A stretch of DNA of 64,000 nucleotides, from contig CACYKY010000022.1 of assembly GCA_902775135.1 (NCBI GenBank), positions 1 through 64,000 on the forward strand, given 5' to 3'. Shown in pieces: positions 49,996 through 57,350 of this stretch; the first letter of the stretch is position 1, and every line of letters starts with the position of its first letter. Source of the DNA: an uncultured Bacteroidota bacterium (GTDB taxonomy: Bacteria > Bacteroidota > Bacteroidia > Bacteroidales > P3). Under the pieces are notes generated by a model. The model saw only the letters and a program-made list of their open reading frames with translations. It made no database searches and was not told where the DNA came from. Made by a program: the position numbers and the translations under genes.

Positions 49996-50817
49996 CTATT
50001 CAATCCTGCAGCTCGCACAGTTCAGCACTCTCCGTGTGCCCTTGTCGCTGACAAAGACCACGATGTGGCAGTTCTCTGTCTTGATGTCGTCGCTGGGGGT
50101 GAAACTCAGCGTGCCGCGTACGGCTTCTCCCTCGGTGCCGTTCGCTTCTATGTCGCGACCCCAGAAGCCGGTGATAACCTTCCTCAGCATGTGGTTGTGG
50201 GCATAGCCCTCGTCCACCGTGTTGTCAGGCATCAGCTGTTTGTACACCAGCGAGTCCTCCACCACGGCCGCCGTCAGGGTCAGGGGGCTGCCGATGGTGC
50301 GCAGGAACTGGATGTCCACCGTGATGTCCACCTTGGTGCCCTGCGTCGCACTCACCTCCAACCCCACCGCGGGGGTCTCCCCCAGGGCAGCGTCGATGGC
50401 ACTCACTATGTTGCCCATCTCGCCTAGGAATTGGACACTCCGGTCGCGGTTCAGGTAGGCTGCCGGTATGGCGTTGATGCCGAAGTATTGGTCCCAGGCG
50501 GTGCCGCCATCTGTGCGCATGTCGGGCTGCCCGGGGTAGGGCATCCCTTGTCCCACGGGGTGGTTGATGGCCACCACCACCACGCGGTCATTGTGGATCC
50601 CCGCGAGGGTGACATCGGCCGTCGGACAGTTGCTGCAGCGCGGCCCCGTATATTTCTCCACATAGGCCCGCTGCACCGGGTCGGCTATCGCCGCCCCCTC
50701 CGTCCAACTCACCACAGCCCCGTCATAAATCGTGTATTCCCCCTCCTCAATCTTGTCGCACGCTCCCATGCCCATCACACCCATCACACCCATCACCCAA
50801 ATAAAAATCTTTTTCAT
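49996..50817 (-). CDS. Omp28-related lipoprotein
   Basis: 273 residues: lipoprotein signal MKKIFIWVMGVMGVMGMGAC with Cys20. The VMG repeats come from a 9-bp DNA repeat (CCCATCACA units, 50771-50798). The Omp28-like part has AYVEKYTGPRCSNCPTADVT, a CxxC with a thioredoxin-like neighbourhood, then INHPVGQGMPYPGQPDMRTD and the later strand-rich half. Omp28 proteins are outer-membrane or surface proteins of Bacteroidota; the CxxC suggests a redox or structural role. The next minus-strand gene lies 36 bp downstream of its start region. Confidence 0.82.
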   Translation of the reverse strand: MKKIFIWVMGVMGVMGMGACDKIEEGEYTIYDGAVVSWTEGAAIADPVQRAYVEKYTGPRCSNCPTADVTLAGIHNDRVVVVAINHPVGQGMPYPGQPDMRTDGGTAWDQYFGINAIPAAYLNRDRSVQFLGEMGNIVSAIDAALGETPAVGLEVSATQGTKVDITVDIQFLRTIGSPLTLTAAVVEDSLVYKQLMPDNTVDEGYAHNHMLRKVITGFWGRDIEANGTEGEAVRGTLSFTPSDDIKTENCHIVVFVSDKGTRRVLNCASCRIE

Positions 50818-50858
50818 ATTAACTATTAACTATTATCTATTAACTATTAACTATCAAA
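50818..50858. repeat. Heptad repeat CTATTAA
   Basis: CTATTAACTATTATCTATTA and further units occupy the gap between the Omp28-like gene and the DUF6029 gene. Confidence 0.85.
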
Positions 50859-52521
50859 AGCTCGTCGTCAGCCCAAACGTCAGCCCGTTGCTCGCCGGCA
50901 CCGTGCGGCACACGCCGCCGATGCACAGCAGGCCCTCACGCTGCTTGCCGTAGCCCACCTGCAGACGCGTCGCGCCCTTCGTATAGCCCACCGAGAGGTT
51001 GTAGTAGTTGCCCCTCCCGTCGTTGTAGGCCCACTGGTCACTGGCCGACACAAACCAGTGCGTCCCTATGTTCCATTCCACCAAGCCCATCACCCAATCG
51101 CCCGCGCGGCGGTCGTTGTGCTCCGGGTCGTTGGCGTCGTAGTGGCTGTCGCTGCCCATCCACTCCCCCTCTATCCGCAACGAGTGCTTCTTGCTCACCT
51201 TCCACGACACGTCGGCTACCACGATGTTGTTGTGGTGCAGCCCTCCGGGCTCGTTCTCCACCACCGGGTTGAACACCTGGTAGGCGTAGGTCACCGTGGC
51301 TTTCACATTCTTGCTCAGCTTCTTGGCCATCTCCACCGACACGTCGCCGTATAGCGTCTCTCCCAGTCCTCCCTTCACTTCGTAGCCTTCCGTGCCCGCG
51401 CCGCCCGTCACCGTGGTGTCCAGCCCCACCACCACCGAGCTGTTCACGTGCACGTCCATCCCGTATTTTCCGCCCAGCAGGGTCCCTTTCTTGATCTTGT
51501 ACATCACGTCCCCCTGCAACCCCTGCTCGCCGTTCACCTGCGTGGCGTAGGGATACATCGAGAGGAAGGCGTATGTGTGGTTCTTCGTGATGGCCGGCAG
51601 GTAGTTGATGTACAGCATCTCGCCGCTCTGCGAGCGTACACTCTTGAAACCCATGTTCACTATCCGCTTCGCCTGCAGGCTCGCGCTCAGGCCCCGCTGC
51701 GAGTAGGTGAGGCCCAGCAGCAGCGCCTCGCCCGGGTGGTACACGTAGCCGTTCATTGCACTCGGGTCCTGTCCCTTGCGCACATATTCGCCCTGCAGAC
51801 TCCAGTTGCCGTAGCCAATGTCGGCACGCACCGACGCCGCTCCCACGTTCAGCGGCAGGTTCAGCCGCATCTCCGCGTTCGCCGCCGAGGGCACCGTCTC
51901 GTCTTCCTCGTATTTGCTCACAAAGCCCGCACCCACCGTGGCGCGGAACCTGCTCTCGCCGATGGCTTTCACCAGACTCCCCAGGTTCACCTCGGCGTCC
52001 ACGCCGCGTACCAAGCCCTCGCCGTAGTCCCAGAAGATACGCTGCTTTCCCGCCAGCGCCTTCAGCGTAACGCCCTCCACGGGGCGGTACTGCACGTTCA
52101 GACCCATCAGCGCGTTGTCCAACCCCAGGTAGCGGTCCTCGTAGGCACGCAGGATCATCCCCGAGCCAAACTGCTCGTAGAAGTTGCCCAGCGTCACACT
52201 CAGCCGTTCACCGTTGTAGGCCACGAAGTAGTTTGCCAGTCCTTGTCCTTTGTAGCGGGCGTCGAAGCCCAGCAGCGGGTTTTGGTACATCTCGAAGCGA
52301 AGCCCCGCACTGAAGTCGCCGTTGGTGTACAGGATGTCCGCCCTTGCGTTCATCAGCAGCTTCTCCGGCACATCCTGTGCCCCGATCGTGCTGTCCGCAC
52401 TGCTCATCTGGCCGTCCAGCTGCACGTTGCCCGTCACGTGGCCACCCAGCAGACCTTGCCCTTGCGCCGCCATCGTTATGCACGCCGCCACAGCTATCAT
52501 CACAATCCTTTTCCTTTTCAT
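50854..52521 (-). CDS. DUF6029 outer-membrane beta-barrel protein
   Basis: 555 residues from ATG 52521 (MKRKRIVMIAVAACITMAAQ, signal peptide cleaved near AQGQ); the longer frame to 52668 runs through the promoter. The mature part is a chain of amphipathic strands (ADILYTNGDFSAGLRFEMYQ, ANYFVAYNGERLSVTLGNFY, QVGYGKQREGLLC) ending in LTFGLTTSF with a terminal Phe, as in barrels assembled by BAM. This matches the Bacteroidota DUF6029 family. Function unknown; perhaps a porin-like channel. Confidence 0.8.
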   Translation of the reverse strand: MKRKRIVMIAVAACITMAAQGQGLLGGHVTGNVQLDGQMSSADSTIGAQDVPEKLLMNARADILYTNGDFSAGLRFEMYQNPLLGFDARYKGQGLANYFVAYNGERLSVTLGNFYEQFGSGMILRAYEDRYLGLDNALMGLNVQYRPVEGVTLKALAGKQRIFWDYGEGLVRGVDAEVNLGSLVKAIGESRFRATVGAGFVSKYEEDETVPSAANAEMRLNLPLNVGAASVRADIGYGNWSLQGEYVRKGQDPSAMNGYVYHPGEALLLGLTYSQRGLSASLQAKRIVNMGFKSVRSQSGEMLYINYLPAITKNHTYAFLSMYPYATQVNGEQGLQGDVMYKIKKGTLLGGKYGMDVHVNSSVVVGLDTTVTGGAGTEGYEVKGGLGETLYGDVSVEMAKKLSKNVKATVTYAYQVFNPVVENEPGGLHHNNIVVADVSWKVSKKHSLRIEGEWMGSDSHYDANDPEHNDRRAGDWVMGLVEWNIGTHWFVSASDQWAYNDGRGNYYNLSVGYTKGATRLQVGYGKQREGLLCIGGVCRTVPASNGLTFGLTTSF

Positions 52522-52574
52522 AATATTGTCTACCACTGATTGATATATTTTATTTTGTTTCCTATTTAAAAATG

Positions 52575-52582
52575 CAAAGATA
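52575..52582 (-). promoter_or_regulatory. Bacteroidota -7 box (TATCTTTG) for the DUF6029 gene
   Basis: The complement of CAAAGATA, about 53 bases upstream of ATG 52521. The 52583-52785 gap shows no gene. Confidence 0.7.
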
Positions 52583-52785
52583 CCACTTTTTTTCCATTCG
52601 CACAAAATATATTTTCGCCCCACCCAACCCCGAAACAGCTGTCTTGTACGATATTGCTTACAAGGCATCCATAGGAGCTATATGAATGCCTTGTGAAATT
52701 GTTCGAAGTACATGCCCAACTGTGAGAGTGGAGGGGGGAAGAGGGAAGATGTGAGATGGAAGATTGCGGACGGGAGCTTGCGGGG

Positions 52786-53286
52786 TCAGGGCTGCTGGGT
52801 GAGCTCGCGCACTTTCTCGATGAGCTCTTCCTCGCCACCGTCCTGGTAGCCGGTGTGCTGCCACACGATCTCACCCTCGCCGTTGAGGATGAAGGTGTGG
52901 GGGACGTTGACTACACCCATGGCGCGTTTGAGGTCGGAGTTCTGGTCGAGGTAGATCTCATAGGGCCAGTCGTTGCCTTCGGCATGGGGTTTGACACGTG
53001 CGGCGGAGCGGGCATCGTCGATGGAGACGGCGACGATCTTGACGCCGGTCTCTTCCTGCCATTCCTCGTAGACTTCCTTGATGTTGTTGAGTTCGCGGTT
53101 GCAGGGTTTGCACCAGGTGGCCCAGAAGGAGATGATGACGGGGCGCCCGTTGTTTTGTATGGCGGAGGACTGTACGGTTTGTCCGTCGATGGTGCGGAGG
53201 GTGATGTTTTGCGGCAGGGTGGCGTTCTGCGCCATGAGGCCGGTGCCCATGAGGAGGGCTAAGAAGAGGGGGAGGATGTGTTTCAT
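52786..53286 (-). CDS. TlpA/ResA-like periplasmic thioredoxin
   Basis: 166 residues. A signal peptide (MKHILPLFLALLMGTGLMAQ) leads to a thioredoxin fold with the active site WCKPC (Cys59, Cys62) in IISFWATWCKPCNRELNNIK, the cis-Pro region GVVNVPHTFILN, and the ADDIARSAA-like helix (SIDDARSAARVKPHAEGNDW). Such proteins reduce disulfides in the periplasm. It has its own transcription unit, as neither neighbour is close on the same strand. Confidence 0.9.
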   Translation of the reverse strand: MKHILPLFLALLMGTGLMAQNATLPQNITLRTIDGQTVQSSAIQNNGRPVIISFWATWCKPCNRELNNIKEVYEEWQEETGVKIVAVSIDDARSAARVKPHAEGNDWPYEIYLDQNSDLKRAMGVVNVPHTFILNGEGEIVWQHTGYQDGGEEELIEKVRELTQQP

Positions 53287-53360
53287 GGTGTTTTGCGTTT
53301 TTACTGTTTAATGTGTTTTTATGTGTTTAATGGTTTCTATGCTGTTGTTATTATTTGGTT

Positions 53361-54047
53361 CTAGATGGTGAGTTTTTCTTGCAGGGAGGCGAGGGTTTTT
53401 TCTTCGGTGGCGATGAGCTGTTGCGTGAAGGGTGTGGCTTCATTGTCGGCCTGGTCGTCGCGGAGCTGGAAGAGGCGTCCATAGTGGAGGCCGAAGGCCT
53501 CGTACTGCGGGTTGCCGAGGGCGCAGGCGGTGGCGAAGAGGGAGGCTGTCTTGCCGTCGATGATTTTGAGGTAGGTGTCGGCGGAGAGGGGTTTGGCTGC
53601 GGCTTCGAGCTGGAGGAGTTCGGATTGGACCATGGTCTGGACGGTGCGGTTGATGCGGCGCGCGGCGTCGGCATCGTCGACTTCGTGGAGGATAGCCATC
53701 ACCTGGGAGAGGAGGTAGTCGCCCGCGAGCACGGTGGCGGCGTTGCCCCATAGGCTGTTGACGGAGGGTTGTCCGCGGCGCTGGTCGGCGCGGTCGACGA
53801 CATCGTCGTGGAGGAGGGAGGCGTTGTGGAGCATCTCGACGGCGACGGCGAGGAGCAGCGTGCGGCGCGAGTTGAGGACTTGGTCGCCGAGGGTGGCGGC
53901 GGCGGCGAGGAGGAGCTGCGGGCGCAGCATCTTGCCCAGCCGCGAGGAGATGTGGTCCTCGATGGAGTGGAGGAGGCGGCCGTCGCCGAGGGTGAGGCGG
54001 CGGAGGAATTCGGCGCGCACTTCGTCAAGCTTGGTTTTTGAAGTCAT
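53361..54047 (-). CDS. Short polyprenyl synthetase
   Basis: 228 residues of an isoprenyl diphosphate synthase. The first Asp-rich motif DDVVD is at 81-85 (ASLLHDDVVDRADQRRG), the second DDQAD at 197-201 (GRLFQLRDDQADNE). Normal members are about 320 residues and continue with a GKPxGxDLxxGKxTLP region that is absent here; the chain ends 27 residues after the second motif. Both catalytic motifs are intact, so activity is possible with altered chain length. It overlaps the dapA stop by 23 bp and is probably cotranscribed. Confidence 0.85.
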   Translation of the reverse strand: MTSKTKLDEVRAEFLRRLTLGDGRLLHSIEDHISSRLGKMLRPQLLLAAAATLGDQVLNSRRTLLLAVAVEMLHNASLLHDDVVDRADQRRGQPSVNSLWGNAATVLAGDYLLSQVMAILHEVDDADAARRINRTVQTMVQSELLQLEAAAKPLSADTYLKIIDGKTASLFATACALGNPQYEAFGLHYGRLFQLRDDQADNEATPFTQQLIATEEKTLASLQEKLTI

Positions 54048-54921
54048 TGTAGAGGGTGGAAAGTTTGTTGGCGAGGGGTTTGGAGGCTTTGACGAGGGGC
54101 AGGCGCAGGATGTTGGTGATGAGGCCTTGGGCCTCGAGGAGGGACTTGATGCCGGTGGGGTTGCCCTCGTCGAAGATGGCGTTCATGAGGGGGAGCATTT
54201 TCATGTGGAGGGGGAGTGCTTTCTTGAAGTCGCCCTTGAGGGCGAGGCGGACCATCTGGCTCATCTCGGCGGGGAGGGCGTTGGCCATGACGGAGATGAC
54301 GCCGTCGGCGCCGAGGGCTAGCATGGGGTAGGTGAGGGCGTCGTCGCCGGAGATGACGCGGAAGCCTGCGGGGCGCTGGCGGAGGATTTCCATGACCTGG
54401 TGCATGTTGCCGGAGGCCTCCTTGATGCCGATGATGTTGGGGCATTCGCGTGCGAGGGTGAGGGTGGTTTCGGCGGCGAGGTTGACGCCGGTGCGGCCGG
54501 GGACGTTGTACATGACGACGGGGACGGGTGAGGCCTCGCTGATATTGCGATAGTGCTCGAGGAGGCCGCGCTGGTTGGGCTTGTTGTAGAAGGGGGTGAC
54601 GGAGAGGATGGCGGAGATGCCGTCGAAGTTGGTGCCGGCGATGGTGTCGGTGAGGTTGAGGGTGTTGTTGCCGCCGAGGCCGAGCATGATGGGGCAGCGG
54701 CCGGCGACGGTTTCGACGATGAATTCCTGGACGGCGGCGCGTTCGGCGGTGGACATGGTGGCGGCCTCGGAGGTGGTGCCGAGGGCAACGATGTAGTCGA
54801 CACCGGAGGTGATGATTTTATCGATGAGGGCTTCGAGTTTGGTGAAGTCGACGGTTTCCTGTTGGCGGCGGAAGGGGGTGACGAGGGCCACGCCGGTGCC
54901 GGAGAAGAGAGGGGGCTTCAT
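54025..54921 (-). CDS. dapA: 4-hydroxy-tetrahydrodipicolinate synthase
   Basis: 298 residues, which condense pyruvate with aspartate semialdehyde in lysine/diaminopimelate synthesis. TIM-barrel landmarks: VALGTTSEAATMSTAE, Tyr138 in VMYNVPGRTGVNLAAET and the Schiff-base Lys167 in IIGIKEASGN. Length and motifs are canonical. Followed, with overlap, by the short polyprenyl synthetase. Confidence 0.95.
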   Translation of the reverse strand: MKPPLFSGTGVALVTPFRRQQETVDFTKLEALIDKIITSGVDYIVALGTTSEAATMSTAERAAVQEFIVETVAGRCPIMLGLGGNNTLNLTDTIAGTNFDGISAILSVTPFYNKPNQRGLLEHYRNISEASPVPVVMYNVPGRTGVNLAAETTLTLARECPNIIGIKEASGNMHQVMEILRQRPAGFRVISGDDALTYPMLALGADGVISVMANALPAEMSQMVRLALKGDFKKALPLHMKMLPLMNAIFDEGNPTGIKSLLEAQGLITNILRLPLVKASKPLANKLSTLYNDFKNQA

Positions 54922-55084
54922 TGTTTTTTTGGGTTTTAAGTTTTAAGTTTTGAGTTTGAGTTTTTTTTTTTGGAGGGAGTGAGAGGGAGTGAGAGGGAGT
55001 GAGAGGACAAATGCTTTAGTGGTTTTAAGTTTTGAGTTTTAAGTTTTAAGTTTTGAGTTTTAAGTTTTAAGTTTTAAGTGATTC
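54922..55084. repeat. Heptad repeats TTTTAAG/TTTTGAG around a second 10-bp array
   Basis: TTTTAAG and TTTTGAG units flank a short AGGGAGTGAG array (about 54974-55005) that ends in AGGACAAATGC, the same unit and ending as at 20978-21050. The gap holds no gene. Confidence 0.88.
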
Positions 55085-55132
55085 GTGATTGGGTTTGATC
55101 GGTTGGCGTTAAGGTTGGCGTTAAGGGTTAGT

Positions 55133-55672
55133 TCATTTTTGGATCATTCCAAGGTATTCGATGACGTTGTTGAAGAAGTTCTTGAGTTCGACGCGACCGT
55201 CGCCGCGGATGATGAGGTCGAAGATCTCGGTGGGGTCCTCGGCGGGGGTGGCGTAGACGACCTTGAGGCTGGCGGGGGTGCGGAGGGCGAGGTACTGGGA
55301 GAAGAAGTTTTCCTCGCCGATGGTGTCGATGAGTAGGTCGTAGGAGATGGAGGCGAAGTCCTGGATGGAGTTCCAGGAGGGGAGCCCCCAGAAGTTGAGG
55401 TCGGTCTTGGAGCGGCAGATGGTGGTGGCCTGATGGGTGACGACGAAGTTGATGTCTTGTTCCTGGATGGCGATGATGTGGACCTTCTTGCCCTGGTTTT
55501 CCATGACCTTGGCGAAGTGGTTGAGGATGTTCCAGTTCTGCTCGTTGTCGAGACGGCAGATGACACCTATGGTTTTGATTTCCTGGATGTTTTCGATGCG
55601 CTTGTCGCGAGGGGCGGCCTTGAGGTCGCGGATGATCTGTTTGCGTCTAAAGTTTTTGATGAATTCCAGCAT
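55133..55672 (-). CDS. DUF6913 domain-containing protein
   Basis: 179 residues: MLEFIKNFRRKQIIRDLKAA at the start, then IKTIGVICRLDNEQNWNILN, KKVHIIAIQEQDINFVVTHQ, YDLLIDTIGEENFFSQYLAL, and IFDLIIRGDGRVELKNFF at the end. This matches DUF6913, a Bacteroidota family usually near dapA, as here. Cytosolic; function unknown. Confidence 0.8.
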   Translation of the reverse strand: MLEFIKNFRRKQIIRDLKAAPRDKRIENIQEIKTIGVICRLDNEQNWNILNHFAKVMENQGKKVHIIAIQEQDINFVVTHQATTICRSKTDLNFWGLPSWNSIQDFASISYDLLIDTIGEENFFSQYLALRTPASLKVVYATPAEDPTEIFDLIIRGDGRVELKNFFNNVIEYLGMIQK

Positions 55673-55698
55673 ATATTATGGTTTTTGGTTTCAATTGT

Positions 55699-56346
55699 TT
55701 ACGGTTCGAAAAGAGTGTGTTGGCGGTAGAGGGAGAAGGAGCGGCGGTGGAGGGGCGAGGGGCCGTGCTGCTCGATGGCGCGGTAGTGGTCGGCGGTGGG
55801 GTAGCCCTTGTTGTGGTCCCATCCGTACTGGGGGTATTGGGAGTGGAGGCGGAGCATGATGGCGTCGCGGTAGGTTTTGGCAAGGACGCTGGCGGCAGCT
55901 ATGGGCATGTATTTGGCGTCGCCCTTGACGACACATTGGTAGGGGAGGGAGGTCTCGTTGTAGAAGCGGTTGCCGTCGACGATGAGGAACTGTGGCTTGC
56001 AGGAGCCGAGGGCGGTGCCGCCGGAGGTCACCTGGGGGCTGGGGATGCCGAGGAGGGCGTTGGCGGCGAGGCACATGGCGTGGGTGGAGGCGTGGAGGAT
56101 GTTGAGGCGGTCGATCTCTTCGGCATCGACGACGGCGACGGCCCAAGCGAGGGCCTGCTGTTCGATCTCGGGACGGAGGAGGTTGCGCTGCCGCTCGGAG
56201 AGCTGCTTGGAGTCGTTGAGGAGGGGGTTGGCATAGTCGGAGGGGAGCACGACGGCGGCGGCGACAACGGGCCCTGCCAGGGGTCCGCGCCCGGCTTCGT
56301 CGCATCCGGCTTCGATGCGTCCTTGTATGATGTGGTGCTCTAGCAT
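55699..56346 (-). CDS. rnhB: Ribonuclease HII
   Basis: 215 residues. Active-site DEAGRG has Asp16 and Glu17 (IEAGCDEAGRGPLAGPVVAA); further landmarks are LNDSKQLSERQR, ILHASTHAMCLAANAL and VVKGDAKYMPIAAASVLAKT with the third Asp. RNase HII removes ribonucleotides from DNA. I start at ATG 56346 (MLEHHIIQGRIEAGC); the longer open frame is antisense to the neighbour. Overlaps the preceding DUF6427 gene by 7 bp. Confidence 0.95.
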   Translation of the reverse strand: MLEHHIIQGRIEAGCDEAGRGPLAGPVVAAAVVLPSDYANPLLNDSKQLSERQRNLLRPEIEQQALAWAVAVVDAEEIDRLNILHASTHAMCLAANALLGIPSPQVTSGGTALGSCKPQFLIVDGNRFYNETSLPYQCVVKGDAKYMPIAAASVLAKTYRDAIMLRLHSQYPQYGWDHNKGYPTADHYRAIEQHGPSPLHRRSFSLYRQHTLFEP

Positions 56347-57329
56347 AGTACGGCGGCAAGGATGATGAGGATGAGCAAGAGGTCGTAGAGGCGGCTGCGC
56401 CATGAGGTGCGGCGGTTGGCCAGGGTGGCACGCGGCATGAGGCCGAGTCGATGGGTGACGCAGAGCGAGAAGGGAACGGCGAGGAACTGCAGGCGGACGG
56501 GGAAGAGCTGGCCGAGCGGGAGCATGGCAACGGCTGCCAGGGTGATGAGCATCAGGGTGGTGGCGTTCTTTTGCCAAACAATGGTTTTCTCGCCTATGTG
56601 GCGCCAAACGATGAAGAGGCTGACGGCAAAAACCATCAGCAGGAATGCGTTGGCAATGGCCTGGAGGGGGGAGAAGTCGCCGACAGAGATGCTGATGGAG
56701 GTGAAGTCGAGGGCGATGGCGTTGAAGCTGGCGACGAGGCCGCCGGTGAAGAGCAGGATGCACCACAGCAGCAGGTAGGGGGCCAGCAGGCCCAGGAGGA
56801 AGACCATCCAGTCGCGCCAGCTGTAGAGCCGGTAGTTGATGGCGATGAGCAGATAGGCCACGATGAGTGTCAGGGAGGGGAGGTAGACCATGGAGGCGAT
56901 GCCGATGAGGGTGGCGGCGCCGAAGATCTTGTCGGACGAGACGGTGAGCAGGCTGCTGCGCAGCAGCAGGAGGTTCACCACAGAGATGGTGATGAGGGAT
57001 GCGATGAGCATCGGCGAGAGGGTGGTCTCGCAGGCGCTGGCGGCAACGACGAAGAGCAGGGTGGGGAGCAGACTGTTCTGCGAGGCGAGGCCCACATGGG
57101 TGAGCATGAGGTTGAGCCAGTAGCCGCAGAGGAGGGTCAGCAACATGGCAATGGCCACACAGAGCGTGGGGGAGAGGGCGAGGCTGCAGAGGAGACCGTA
57201 GAGCGGAGCGAAATGGCTCGCAGGCTCCATGGGTTGCGGGTCGGCAAAGGCTCCCGACCACAGCAGGACGGTAGCGACAATGATGACCACTACCTGGAAG
57301 ACGGTGTTTCTCTCGAACAGCTTCAGCAT
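56340..57329 (-). CDS. DUF6427 family membrane protein
   Basis: 329 residues with about eight to nine TM segments (VVVIIVATVLLWSGAF; LCVAIAMLLTLLCGYWLNLM; LTLIVAYLLIAINYRLY; FLLGLLAPYLLLWCILLFTG; LLLILIILAAVLC). Short loops and no enzymatic motif. The order 'DUF6427-rnhB' is common in Bacteroidales. Function unknown. Confidence 0.82.
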   Translation of the reverse strand: MLKLFERNTVFQVVVIIVATVLLWSGAFADPQPMEPASHFAPLYGLLCSLALSPTLCVAIAMLLTLLCGYWLNLMLTHVGLASQNSLLPTLLFVVAASACETTLSPMLIASLITISVVNLLLLRSSLLTVSSDKIFGAATLIGIASMVYLPSLTLIVAYLLIAINYRLYSWRDWMVFLLGLLAPYLLLWCILLFTGGLVASFNAIALDFTSISISVGDFSPLQAIANAFLLMVFAVSLFIVWRHIGEKTIVWQKNATTLMLITLAAVAMLPLGQLFPVRLQFLAVPFSLCVTHRLGLMPRATLANRRTSWRSRLYDLLLILIILAAVLC

Positions 57330-57350
57330 GAGGGGGGTAGGCTAGGGGGG

